From: a virus
Length of the DNA stretch: 37,460 bases
Virus record (IMG/VR): IMGVR_UViG_3300039106_000411
Coordinates: 460 to 37,919 of that record
Direction: 5' to 3' (one strand)
The translations under genes were made by a program, and so were the position numbers. How positions within the stretch are numbered: the stretch's first letter is position 1; every line of letters begins with the position of its first letter. Under the pieces are notes generated by a model, which ran no database searches, had not been told where the DNA came from, and saw nothing but the letters and a program-made list of their open reading frames with translations. Below are positions 1 to 6,644 of the stretch, piece after piece.

Positions 1-79
1 AGTTGGTAGCGTCCCTGAGTTGGGCAACGTGGGCCAATGTTGGAGATTCGGCGCACGATGGAAAGCAGATCAATCGTGT
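1..79. repeat. Terminal direct repeat, left copy (circular closure)
   Basis: These 79 bases are identical to positions 37382-37460. An exact end repeat of this kind shows that the contig closes into a circle or is terminally redundant. Seventy-nine is also a k-mer size used by some assemblers, so the repeat may be an assembly overlap rather than a physical terminal repeat. It lies inside the long noncoding stretch between the scaffold and coat genes, so no gene is cut by the contig ends. Confidence 0.93.
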
Positions 80-85
80 AAAAGT

Positions 86-103
86 CTTATCCGAAAGGAT
101 AGG
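86..103 (+). other. Seven-pair hairpin with GAAA tetraloop
   Basis: CTTATCC at 86-92 pairs with GGATAGG at 97-103 around GAAA. Read as plus-strand RNA it is a seven-pair stem, including one G-U pair, capped by a GNRA tetraloop. Read as minus-strand RNA one pair becomes C-A. GNRA loops are common in structured RNAs, but a single hairpin does not prove one. Confidence 0.4.
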
Positions 104-274
104 CTGCTGCTTGAGTCGTTTGACCCGTGTTTACTGAGACAGCCGAGCGGGAAGATTTAAGTGTGCGATGGTGTTCCTGATTCCTGACGAATGAGTGACT
201 CACGCTAGCAGATTCCCAGCAATGGGACTGCTATGCTCCAATGAAGCCATCAAACCATCTGAATGAGTATCAAT

Positions 275-307
275 GAAAAGGGCCAGGCCGATTAAGACCT
301 GACCCTT
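275..307 (-). terminator. Rho-independent terminator after the scaffold gene
   Basis: On the minus strand AAGGGTCAGG pairs with CCTGGCCCTT across a ten-base loop, with one G-U pair, and is followed by TTTTC. The wobble is a mismatch if read on the plus strand, so the element fits the minus strand. It lies about 60 nt after the scaffold stop and would end transcription of the terminase-portal-scaffold unit before the long noncoding stretch. Confidence 0.65.
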
Positions 308-368
308 GCTCATGTTGAGGACGCTAGAGCGAGCGCGAAAACGCCGACACAACGCGGCACCCCAAATC

Positions 369-1193
369 CTATGCGGTAGCAGCACTGTGCAGCCGCTGAA
401 GCTGAGACAATGCAGCGGTTTGCTTCTCAATGCCATTCTTTCCTTGGTAATCGTCGCCTTTGCGAATGCGTTCGGACTGCTCTTGGTAGGTAGCCGAAGC
501 ATTATCGCCGCTGATTAAGCCTGAATCTTCGCGCAGGAACTTATCAATTGCCAACGATGCGCGAATAAACTCAGGATCGCTTGCTAGCTTGCTGCTCTTG
601 ATGTCGATGCCGACTGCCAATGCGCCACGAGCTGCACGCTGCCAGTTGTTCGGAGCATCTGCGCCCCACTCTGTATTCATCCCGTCGATCACGCCCTGCA
701 CCTGTTGAGCCTCCATCTCGGCAGACTTGGCAATGATACTGCCCATGTTCTCATTGTTGAGGTCGATCAGTTTGTGGAGTGCTTCGGGCGGAATGCCGTA
801 TTCTGCTGCGATTGCAGCCGCTTTGTTTGCGGTTTCAGCATTCCATTCAACGCCTTCAGGCAGATTCTCTGGTGCTTTCAGCCCGTATTCTTCAGGCTTT
901 TCAGGAGCGCCGGTGATCTTCCGAACTTCGGCGCGATATGCTGCCAGTTGCTCAGGAGTTGCCTTTGCGCCTGGGTGTTTGATCTCTCGTTTTTCGCTGA
1001 ATGCCTTTTCGAGCGACTGATATGATGCGCCGAGTTGATCAACCTTCGGTTCGCCTTTTGCTTCATCCCAGAATTTAGCTGGAATGTAGTCAGGTCGAGT
1101 GACCGTTGAAGGCGGAATATCTGGTGTTGCCGGCGTTGGCGTGATTTGCGTTTCAAGCGCAGGAACTACTTCGGTGGGTGGTGTGTCGGGCAT
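369..1193 (-). CDS. Capsid assembly scaffolding protein
   Basis: This 274-residue protein is predicted to be the internal scaffold on which the coat protein assembles into a procapsid before DNA packaging. It has a Pro/Thr-rich N-terminus, then a segment around RPDYIPAKFWDEAKGE and a following YQSLEKAF, a pattern I associate with capsid assembly proteins of T7-like and related podoviruses. The rest is Ala/Glu/Lys-rich and helical, as expected for a scaffold. It lies after the portal unit and before the coat gene, the usual place. ATG at 1193 was chosen because it follows the upstream stop (1201-1199) by a few bases; an in-frame ATG at 1223 would add ten residues and overlap the upstream gene. 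The family call comes from motif and position, not from a database search. Confidence 0.8.
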   Translation of the reverse strand: MPDTPPTEVVPALETQITPTPATPDIPPSTVTRPDYIPAKFWDEAKGEPKVDQLGASYQSLEKAFSEKREIKHPGAKATPEQLAAYRAEVRKITGAPEKPEEYGLKAPENLPEGVEWNAETANKAAAIAAEYGIPPEALHKLIDLNNENMGSIIAKSAEMEAQQVQGVIDGMNTEWGADAPNNWQRAARGALAVGIDIKSSKLASDPEFIRASLAIDKFLREDSGLISGDNASATYQEQSERIRKGDDYQGKNGIEKQTAALSQLQRLHSAATA

Positions 1194-1198
1194 GGTGT

Positions 1199-1546
1199 TT
1201 ATTTGATGTTGAGTGCCTTCCACGAGTTGAACTCGCTGGGGCCGTAAGTGTTGACGAATCGAAGCTGGAACTGCTGTGGATTGTCCCAGTAATTTCCAAA
1301 TTCGCTCACATCCCAGCGCGAAGGAGGAGGAGGTAGCTTGACTGGTTCTTCAGCTTCAGCCGGCGCAGGCTCGTCGAGCTTGGGATTAATGAGAGAAACC
1401 TTCAGATTCGGGTTTGCCGCAACGTCTCGGATCTGTCCCAAGATTCGACCGCTGATCTTCTCGCCGGCGATGATGGTATCATTGACGATGCGACCGATGA
1501 ACTCGTCATCGCGCATCACTTCGTTTGTTTCTGTGATTGTGATCAT
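1199..1546 (-). CDS. Hypothetical protein in the portal-scaffold unit
   Basis: I do not recognise this 115-residue protein. The N-terminal half (MITITETNEVMRDDEFIGRI and onward) looks like a small alpha/beta domain. A Pro/Glu-rich linker (about 60-77) with a PPPP run follows, then an aromatic C-terminus with several Trp, Tyr and Phe. It lies directly between the broken small gene at 1548-1677 and the scaffold gene, with almost no spacing, so it should be made together with the procapsid proteins. A virion or assembly role is inferred from position only. Confidence 0.75.
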   Translation of the reverse strand: MITITETNEVMRDDEFIGRIVNDTIIAGEKISGRILGQIRDVAANPNLKVSLINPKLDEPAPAEAEEPVKLPPPPSRWDVSEFGNYWDNPQQFQLRFVNTYGPSEFNSWKALNIK

Positions 1547-1547
1547 G

Positions 1548-1677
1548 TTATTTCTTTGATTTTCCTGCTTTGCTCAATGCGATTGCGATCGCCTGCTTCT
1601 GTGGTCGTCCCTCGTGCATCAAAGTCTTGATGTTTGCGGACACTGCTTTGTCAGATTTACCTTTTTTTGAGTGGCAT
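1548..1677 (-). pseudogene. Small basic phage protein interrupted by one extra A in an A7 run
   Basis: From ATG at 1677 the frame reads MPLKKR and stops at TAA. If one A of the seven at 1662-1668 is skipped, the frame reads MPLKKGKSDKAVSANIKTLM and then a short tail with RPQKQAIAIALSKAGK, ending at TAA (1550-1548), 42 residues in all. Small proteins of this form (MPL-KGKS, NIK, G-PQKQA-AIAL) recur next to structural genes in other phages as I recall them, so the restored frame is very probably the intended product. No start codon other than internal ones exists in the second frame. Explanations are a homopolymer sequencing error, a real inactivating indel, or slippage on the A7 run. The restored stop is one base before the next gene's ATG region, matching the packing elsewhere. 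Confidence 0.7.
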
Positions 1678-1679
1678 GG

Positions 1680-1967
1680 TTATAGTTGTTCTGTTGGTTT
1701 CTCTGGTTTCTCGTCGTAACGGGAAAGGTATGTATCGAGTAGCCACCTGACGTGCGCCTTGCTGCCGTCTGCTAGACCGGCCTTGATTGCGTCAGCACCG
1801 TTGGACTGCGTGAAAACGGTCGAGAACACGCCGCCGCATGTCTGATTCATCCACCGGAACACGAGTTGAAAGTCCTCGTTAGAGAACAGGCGAATGACAG
1901 CACCTTCGATGGATGCTTTTTCGTCACCGGTGAGAGGTGAGAGCAGTTGTGTTATTGGTGCTTCCAT
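1680..1967 (-). CDS. Small phage protein, Bbp19-like (weak)
   Basis: This is a 95-residue protein of unknown role lying just after the portal gene. The central stretch FRWMNQTCGGVFSTVFTQS followed by a helical segment HVRWLLDTYL resembles the Bbp19-type small phage domain (a short helical pattern with a Cys-Gly-Val-Phe core) found near portal genes of other podoviruses. The resemblance is from memory and is weak. The C-terminus is charged and Pro-rich (DEKPEKPTEQL). The start is ATG at 1967, nine bases after the portal stop. Its position argues for a virion or head-assembly role. Confidence 0.7.
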   Translation of the reverse strand: MEAPITQLLSPLTGDEKASIEGAVIRLFSNEDFQLVFRWMNQTCGGVFSTVFTQSNGADAIKAGLADGSKAHVRWLLDTYLSRYDEKPEKPTEQL

Positions 1968-1975
1968 TTAGTTGT

Positions 1976-3670
1976 TCACGTCATTGCTTGGGCGACCTCT
2001 TTGGCCTTATCGACGCCGCCAATGTCTTTCACCGCGCCAGCCGCTTGCTGCATCATCGCCATCTGTTGCTGCGCTTGCATCGCTTGAGCACGACCCTGGC
2101 GAATCGCATCGACCTCTTCTTGAGGACGCAGGAATGACGGATCGACTCCAGCAAGTCTTGAGCTTTCGCGAATGAACCACGACGGATTGACCTCATCGAC
2201 GATTTCAGGAAACACTTGCGAAAGAGCAGCAATCTTCTGCACCATCGTGTCAGCAGCACGCAGCGACAATCCACGCAGAGCAAGTGCCAGCCGATTCGTC
2301 ATCGTGATCACTGGATTCGGCACCTGGATAAGATTCGGCCCGATCTGCTGCACAGATTCAGCAGGAGGAGGAGGGAGCATTCCATTTTCAGCCCACGATT
2401 CAAATAGGCGAATCATCATCGGCTGAATCGTGTCCGTGGTATCGCGATCAAATGCGGGACTGATGGCATCAAGCTTTTCACCTGCCAGTTGTGACGCTTC
2501 AAATGCCGTCATTTCACGATTGTTGGCAGCGTTCATGGAGAACATCTGGAACATGTCGAGATGGCAACGCCGGCGAATCATCTCCTGACGCATCTTCACT
2601 CGCTCCAATGCCATCGACCAGTCTCCACTCACCGGCAACGGGTAGATAGAGTCAGGGTTCAATCCTGCGCCATAGTAGTTCATGGCTCGAGCGGATGTCT
2701 TCAGCGTGCCTTCAAACGTGTCAGGCACCATCATGGGCGGAAACACTGATTTCTCAGCATACACATCCATCATCTTCTGCATGAAATTGAGTTGTCGAGA
2801 CTCAGGCAGAATCGAGAAACCTGGGCCGTATCCCCAAACGTCACCGACGTCGAGAGCATCCCATTTCAGGAACCGTCCAACGTGGAAAGGGAACGAGTCG
2901 AACCCGCTTTCTTGAACGATCTTCTGGCTCTGCTTCTCAACGTAGGCTGAAACAAAAGCCTTTTTCTTGCCTGCTGCCATGCCAAGATCGTTTCCGCGTT
3001 CAGCAATAGGGCGAGGCTCGACGATGTGAATGAAGGTGAACTTCTTTTCTGAGCCGTTGTCGCATGCTTCTCTGACTGCAATGGGCAATTCATCGCGGCC
3101 AAACTTTCCTTCAGCCTGTCGCGCCGTCATATCAAACTCACGCATGACGCAGTTGGCAGCACCGTTGTGATCGGTGTCGAACACATACGAGCCAATCTTG
3201 ATCTTCTCGAAACGTGTCTGGTTGTCTGGCGTTACCTGCGAGAACAAGCAAGACGTGCCGAATCCCCAAAGATCAAAGAGCGACTCGTGCCGCTCTGCGT
3301 AAAAGTTACTGTTGGCGATGTATTCCGACGCAAGCATTGAGCACTCACGAAGCCAGTTCTTGACGGCATCGTTATTGCGAAACGCGAGGATCGGCGTGAA
3401 CTCCATCCACGGTTGCGTCTTGTCGGTCGTCCAGCTCATGTAACCAGCCACCGCACGTTCGATGGCATCCATGCCGGTGATGTCGTAAAGCTTGGCATCA
3501 CGTTGATTCGCAGGCGTGTAATCTTTCTGTGTAACGCCAGCCTTTCGAGTGAAGATGTGCTCTGCGATCTCCTGCCAGGCTGTATCCCATATTGCACGCG
3601 AGTCTCTTAGCGAATTGTAACGCTTGAGCCATCTTGCCGTGCGATCACTGCCCTCGATGTAGTCGCTCAT
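1976..3670 (-). CDS. Portal protein (T7-type head-tail connector)
   Basis: The portal forms the dodecameric ring at one vertex of the capsid through which DNA is pumped in and ejected, and it docks terminase and tail. The protein has 564 residues, within the usual 500-560 or so for T7 gp8-like connectors. Features typical of the family are the opening KRYNSLRDSRAIWDTAWQEI, the segment YDITGMDAIERAVAGYMSW, the aromatic FDLWGFGTSCLF, and SGDWSMALERVKMRQEMIRRR near the middle. The C-terminus is Gln/Met/Ala-rich (AQAMQAQQQMAMMQQ), also common in these connectors. It follows the terminase genes and a small Ala/Pro-rich gene. ATG at 3670 starts four bases after the previous stop, with no clear Shine-Dalgarno site. 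Confidence 0.93.
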   Translation of the reverse strand: MSDYIEGSDRTARWLKRYNSLRDSRAIWDTAWQEIAEHIFTRKAGVTQKDYTPANQRDAKLYDITGMDAIERAVAGYMSWTTDKTQPWMEFTPILAFRNNDAVKNWLRECSMLASEYIANSNFYAERHESLFDLWGFGTSCLFSQVTPDNQTRFEKIKIGSYVFDTDHNGAANCVMREFDMTARQAEGKFGRDELPIAVREACDNGSEKKFTFIHIVEPRPIAERGNDLGMAAGKKKAFVSAYVEKQSQKIVQESGFDSFPFHVGRFLKWDALDVGDVWGYGPGFSILPESRQLNFMQKMMDVYAEKSVFPPMMVPDTFEGTLKTSARAMNYYGAGLNPDSIYPLPVSGDWSMALERVKMRQEMIRRRCHLDMFQMFSMNAANNREMTAFEASQLAGEKLDAISPAFDRDTTDTIQPMMIRLFESWAENGMLPPPPAESVQQIGPNLIQVPNPVITMTNRLALALRGLSLRAADTMVQKIAALSQVFPEIVDEVNPSWFIRESSRLAGVDPSFLRPQEEVDAIRQGRAQAMQAQQQMAMMQQAAGAVKDIGGVDKAKEVAQAMT

Positions 3671-3674
3671 GTGG

Positions 3675-3932
3675 TCAGTATTTAGCCTTCATGGTCTTCA
3701 CAGGTGCCGCCGGCATAACCGGATTAGGTTGCATCGCAGGAGGAGCGACAGCACCAAGTCCAGCAGCGGATCCGAGTGCAGTCTGTGCGCCCAGAGCGTT
3801 AGGCGATCGGGTAGATGCCAGACCTTTGCGACGACCAGCAGCAATCAATGCCTGCTCACCTTGAGCCGCATCAGCTCGGACAGGTGCAGCCGCAGCAGGT
3901 GGTGAAGGTGGTGCTTTAGCTTTGCCGCCCAT
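3675..3932 (-). CDS. Small Ala/Pro-rich protein upstream of the portal gene
   Basis: This 85-residue protein is of low complexity: about half the residues are Ala, Pro or Gly, with a basic start (MGGKAKAPPSPPAAAAP) and a basic end (KTMKAKY). Short Ala/Pro/Gly-rich proteins beginning MGGK occur next to portal genes in other podoviruses as I recall, but I know no established function. It has the clearest Shine-Dalgarno site in the region, AAAGGAGG eight bases before the ATG, and the inverted-repeat regulatory element at 3950-3985 lies just upstream. It therefore looks like the first gene of the portal-scaffold unit. Confidence 0.75.
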   Translation of the reverse strand: MGGKAKAPPSPPAAAAPVRADAAQGEQALIAAGRRKGLASTRSPNALGAQTALGSAAGLGAVAPPAMQPNPVMPAAPVKTMKAKY

Positions 3933-3949
3933 GAATGCCTCCTTTGTGG

Positions 3950-3985
3950 TTTCTCATTTTTGATAATCATCTCAAAAGTGAGAAA
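3950..3985 (-). promoter_or_regulatory. Operator-like inverted repeat before the portal unit
   Basis: On the minus strand TTTCTCACTTTTGAGA is followed by a short spacer and TATCAAAAATGAGAAA, an inverted repeat whose halves are themselves TTCTCA-TGAGAA-like. The same element, with the same TTG...TGATT.TC.....TGAGAA spacing, lies upstream of the coat gene at 37006-37056. It sits between a gene stop at 3998 and the SD site of the gene at 3932. A promoter with overlapping operator is the simplest reading; no good -10 match is seen at this copy. Confidence 0.55.
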
Positions 3986-3997
3986 GCGCAAGGCATT

Positions 3998-4339
3998 TCA
4001 CATTCCCAGCCGAATTCTGAGCCGCTGATAGTCGAGCCAGTAGACGTGACCTTCGTTCTCTCGACAGTATCCAATCCACTTTCGATCGGTCGGATTCAGG
4101 TCAAGACGAGCCAGTTCAGCTAGGTTTCCGACTGCCAGCACAACAAAATAAGCCAGATCTTGCCGAGACTCACCGAACTCACGATAGACATCATGAGCGA
4201 TGATGAACGACTCGCTGTTGCTGTAAATGTAACCGGAATGTAACGCATCGGTGATGAGTTCCTCAAAGCACATTCCAAGGTCAGCGGCGACCTTTCGTGC
4301 GTAATCCGCCGGTGATGGGTCAGTTGGTGTCTTGCACAT
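3998..4339 (-). CDS. Hypothetical protein between large terminase and portal
   Basis: I do not recognise this 113-residue protein. It is acidic at the start and mixed alpha/beta by eye, with a hydrophobic core segment DLAYFVVLAVGNLAELARL and an aromatic stretch HVYWLDYQRLRIRL at the end. It overlaps the end of the large terminase gene by 20 bases, so the two should be translated together. Its place between packaging and portal genes hints at packaging or head completion, but nothing in the sequence proves it. No membrane segment or zinc motif is seen. Confidence 0.75.
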   Translation of the reverse strand: MCKTPTDPSPADYARKVAADLGMCFEELITDALHSGYIYSNSESFIIAHDVYREFGESRQDLAYFVVLAVGNLAELARLDLNPTDRKWIGYCRENEGHVYWLDYQRLRIRLGM

Positions 4340-5627
4340 CGCTTCGCCTGCGCGCTGAGGTTGCCTGCCCTGATCCTGAGTGAATCAATCCTAGTCGATC
4401 AGCCTCTGCCATCGTCCTGATGCCATCAGCGACGTGTGAAGCCCAAGTGTGCAATGGGACATTGCGGACGATGCCCGATGACGAGTCTGCTGCCATCTCG
4501 TAAGCCTTAATGCCTTTGACTCCAGTTTCACACGCCGGCAGCCTCCACTCAAAGCTCGGCATCAGCTCGCGGACATAGCCAATGCCCTGCCAATAGTCTG
4601 GAATGACCGGCACAACGATCATCGACCTGAACCCAGCAGCAGCGGCATCAGCCTCAAAAGTAACGCCATTGCGCTGCGTTTGCCGTGCATCGTGTGGCAG
4701 GTAGTGACGGCCGTAGCTGTATCCCTTGGCGCTCATGTGGGCAAATCGCTCAACGATAGTGAGATCAAGCCCGATGTCGCAGTCGATCCATCTCCACCGG
4801 CCGAACGCTAACCGCTGACCATACCAAACGACCGTGTTGCGCGGCCCACCGAGATCCCAGAATGTATGCACCGGCGACCTTCCATCGACAGGAAACTCTC
4901 CGATGCGGTCTTCTGCCAGCGCCTTGCTCATCTCGCGACCGTAGATTGCATTCTCGTTGGACACCGAGAAATCACAGTAGAATTCCTGGCGGATAAGCGC
5001 CTCGCTCATGCCCGACTTTCGCTCCTCGTCGATCTGTTCGGCTGTAATAGCCTGCGTGTCGTCGCACGTTAGCACCTGGGCAAACCATGCATCGTTGGTC
5101 TTCGCCATCTTGAGCATGTCGTGAAAGTGATTCTCACCTCTGGGCGTGCCATTAAACCATGCAAAGCCACCGTTTTCTGCGAGGATCGGGCGCGTGTAGT
5201 CCCATGCGAGCGGGTTCTGATTTTGAAACTCAGAGAACACGACTCCGTAATAGTTGCCGCCCACAACGTCGAGATTATCGGTGCCTAGAATCTGGATCGT
5301 TGAGCCGTTGATAAGCTCGATCCGCATGTCAGTCTGATTCGGCGGCTTCGCGAGCAGTTCCTTCGGGATGTGATCGATCACGCGCATCCCGTTGGTCACG
5401 TCCACGTTCTGCCACAAGGCTTTGCGACCGAGTGCAGCAGTTGGAAAATAATAGGCGACGTTGCAGGGGCGCTCAATTGCTTTGATGATGAGCTTCGTGA
5501 AGCAGAGCTTGTCTTTCCCTGCGCGTCGATGCCACACGAGCAGCACACGCTTGCATTCGTCCATCGTCCTCCACGCAGGAAGCTGATACGGCCTCGGTGT
5601 GTAGCGATGAGGAAGCTCAATGGTCAC
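4320..5627 (-). CDS. terL: Terminase large subunit
   Basis: This is the packaging motor ATPase and nuclease, which drives DNA into the procapsid through the portal and cuts concatemers. The 435-residue protein has a Walker A-type loop WHRRAGKD near residues 32-39, a Walker B-type GVVFSE at about 128-133 with its catalytic Glu, and the coupling motif FNGTP at 158-162. The C-terminal nuclease domain opens with TFWDLGG (Asp258), typical of the RNase H-like fold. The start is GTG at 5627 with AGGAGG nine bases upstream, an unusually good SD site for this genome. It overlaps the small Cys/His gene upstream by 11 bases. The architecture is standard, and the small size is at the low end for the family. 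Confidence 0.95.
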   Translation of the reverse strand: MTIELPHRYTPRPYQLPAWRTMDECKRVLLVWHRRAGKDKLCFTKLIIKAIERPCNVAYYFPTAALGRKALWQNVDVTNGMRVIDHIPKELLAKPPNQTDMRIELINGSTIQILGTDNLDVVGGNYYGVVFSEFQNQNPLAWDYTRPILAENGGFAWFNGTPRGENHFHDMLKMAKTNDAWFAQVLTCDDTQAITAEQIDEERKSGMSEALIRQEFYCDFSVSNENAIYGREMSKALAEDRIGEFPVDGRSPVHTFWDLGGPRNTVVWYGQRLAFGRWRWIDCDIGLDLTIVERFAHMSAKGYSYGRHYLPHDARQTQRNGVTFEADAAAAGFRSMIVVPVIPDYWQGIGYVRELMPSFEWRLPACETGVKGIKAYEMAADSSSGIVRNVPLHTWASHVADGIRTMAEADRLGLIHSGSGQATSARRRSDVQDTN

Positions 5628-5757
5628 TAGCTTTATCCTCCTGCTTTCGGTGTTTGTGCATTCGGTTACTCAGGCAATACGAGCAACTGCCATGATTTCG
5701 ACAAGTGCGATCAAAGCGCCTGCTTTTGCGGTAAGGGCGTTTAATCGTGCGGCTCAT
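5617..5757 (-). CDS. 46-residue Cys/His-rich protein between the terminase genes
   Basis: This short gene fills the gap between small and large terminase. It starts at ATG 5757 with an ATGA overlap with the small terminase stop and ends 11 bases inside the large terminase gene. The N-terminus is very basic (KRPYRKSRRFDR). The segment CRNHGSCSYC (residues 19-28) places C19, H22, C25 and C28 in a zinc-knuckle-like spacing, with further His at 34 and 36. A basic, zinc-binding peptide could bind nucleic acid or terminase; this is inference. I recall similar short proteins with a CRNHG-C--C signature beside terminase genes in other phages. Confidence 0.75.
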   Translation of the reverse strand: MSRTIKRPYRKSRRFDRTCRNHGSCSYCLSNRMHKHRKQEDKASDH

Positions 5758-6149
5758 AGCTTGCGAATCACGATCTCAGTCGCGCCACTGTGCTCGACCT
5801 TTTCTGGCGCATAATGGCCGGCGCCTTTACCAATCTCGCGCAGTGCGCCAGTGGCGGCTGAAAAGTCCTCTGCATTGCGCGCCTCCGTGGCGATCTCGCG
5901 CAGCTCTTCAAGCCAAGTCTCCTTGGTCATGTCGAACTTCTTGTCGGCAGCCTTACCGACTCTAGCCCGCAGTTCTGAAATCCTGAGAGCAATCTGAGAT
6001 TTTCTCGCAAGCTTAGGGCCGGTCGTTTCAGCCGTTGATTCCGAGCACTTTCCACCGCTCACATACTCGGCGTAAGCTTGGCCCGCTGGCATGTTCAAAG
6101 CCACGGCCTGCGCGAACGCCTCCCACTTGCTGTTTTTGAGTGCGCTCAT
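5754..6149 (-). CDS. terS: Terminase small subunit
   Basis: The small terminase recognises phage DNA and recruits the large subunit. This 131-residue protein begins MSALKNSKWEAFAQAVALNM, then has a helix-turn-helix-like region with ESTAETTGPKLARKSQIALR, typical of small terminases that read KxExFAxxxxxG and then a 'SRLxxxxxVxxRIxEL' pattern. The C-terminal half is helical with an acidic segment, as expected for the oligomerisation region. ATG at 6149 was chosen; the frame is open back to TTG at 6170. It is followed directly by the Cys/His gene and the large subunit. The preceding frame at 6146-6283 carries a similar N-terminus. Confidence 0.88.
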   Translation of the reverse strand: MSALKNSKWEAFAQAVALNMPAGQAYAEYVSGGKCSESTAETTGPKLARKSQIALRISELRARVGKAADKKFDMTKETWLEELREIATEARNAEDFSAATGALREIGKGAGHYAPEKVEHSGATEIVIRKL

Positions 6150-6283
6150 GATCCGTGATTCTTCCACCAAAAAACGCCTGAGCCTGCGTCATAAGACAAG
6201 ACTTTGCTCAACTCCTCAAATGGCGGAAGCGGTTGAGGCTTTCGGCTGTGAGCCTCATGCTTGGGATTTTTCAGTGCTGGCAT
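6146..6283 (-). pseudogene. HNH-like remnant fused to a small-terminase-like N-terminus
   Basis: This 45-codon frame starts at ATG 6283 and ends with ATGA overlap at the small terminase start. Residues 1-11, MPALKNPKHEA, match the opening of the next gene (MSALKNSKWEA) and of small terminases in general. Residues 20-41 (PPFEELSKVLSYDAGSGVFWW) match the N-terminal signature of many phage HNH endonucleases, L-x-YDP-x-TGVF-W, but the HNH core is absent. It looks like what remains after an HNH gene entered the small terminase start and was mostly deleted. It may still be translated as a short leader peptide coupled to the small terminase. Confidence 0.6.
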
Positions 6284-6308
6284 AATTCAAACAGTAACGG
6301 TCGAAGCG

Positions 6309-6638
6309 TTACATTTCAACCTCAGGTTTGGCGAGCACCCACCGCTTGAGTGTCGAGTTCGTTTTGCCGAACGGAACGCCGGCATCAATTTCTTTGCCGA
6401 TTTCATCGCGGAAGATTTCGGAAAATACTTTGTTGGTTTGGAATGCTTCTCGACCGGTCATGCTCTTTTCCTCACCGAGATCTTGCTGGTTTGCTGTGAG
6501 TTTATAGTCATGAACATCATCGAGATAATCCATCTTTTCCCCGATGCGTTTCTTGCGGAACGCCTTAGATCTGAGGCTATCGCCGATGAATTTATCGGCC
6601 TGACGAATTGCGCTGAAATATGGGTTAATCGTTCTCAT
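6309..6638 (-). CDS. Hypothetical protein between helicase and terminase genes
   Basis: I do not recognise this 109-residue protein. It is highly charged, with a basic helical N-terminal part (RQADKFIGDSLRSKAFRKKR) and an acidic middle (MDYLDDVHDYK). It has no membrane segment, Cys motif or known catalytic signature. It begins six bases after the helicase stop and is followed by a gap of about 25 bases before the small HNH-like remnant. It lies on the border between the replication and packaging blocks, so its class cannot be inferred from context. Confidence 0.7.
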   Translation of the reverse strand: MRTINPYFSAIRQADKFIGDSLRSKAFRKKRIGEKMDYLDDVHDYKLTANQQDLGEEKSMTGREAFQTNKVFSEIFRDEIGKEIDAGVPFGKTNSTLKRWVLAKPEVEM

Positions 6639-6644
6639 GTTGTG

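Larger units (their letters stand above)
1..368. other. Noncoding region downstream of the scaffold gene, rich in inverted repeats
   Basis: No convincing gene is seen here. Together with 36868-37381 it forms an intergenic stretch of about 880 nt, in a genome where most gaps are under 50 nt. Visible stems are: 54-59 with 73-78 (CACGAT/ATCGTG); 86-92 with 97-103 closing a GAAA loop; 206-211 with 228-233 (TAGCAG/CTGCTA) enclosing a CCC/GGG pair; and a long-range pairing of 42-47 (GGAGAT) with 37366-37371 (ATCTCC) across the contig junction. The 86-103 hairpin has a T-G pair on the plus strand that becomes a C-A mismatch on the minus strand, so that stem fits a plus-strand RNA better. TGAGTGACTCA at 192-202 is a near-perfect palindrome and could be a protein site. 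A 37-codon minus frame at 200-313 overlaps the terminator and is not supported. Confidence 0.5.

Noticed and set aside
200-313. A 37-codon minus-strand frame starting MSKGQVLIGLALFI
   Set aside because: It overlaps the terminator hairpin at 275-307 almost from its first codon, and has no start signal, so it is more likely chance.
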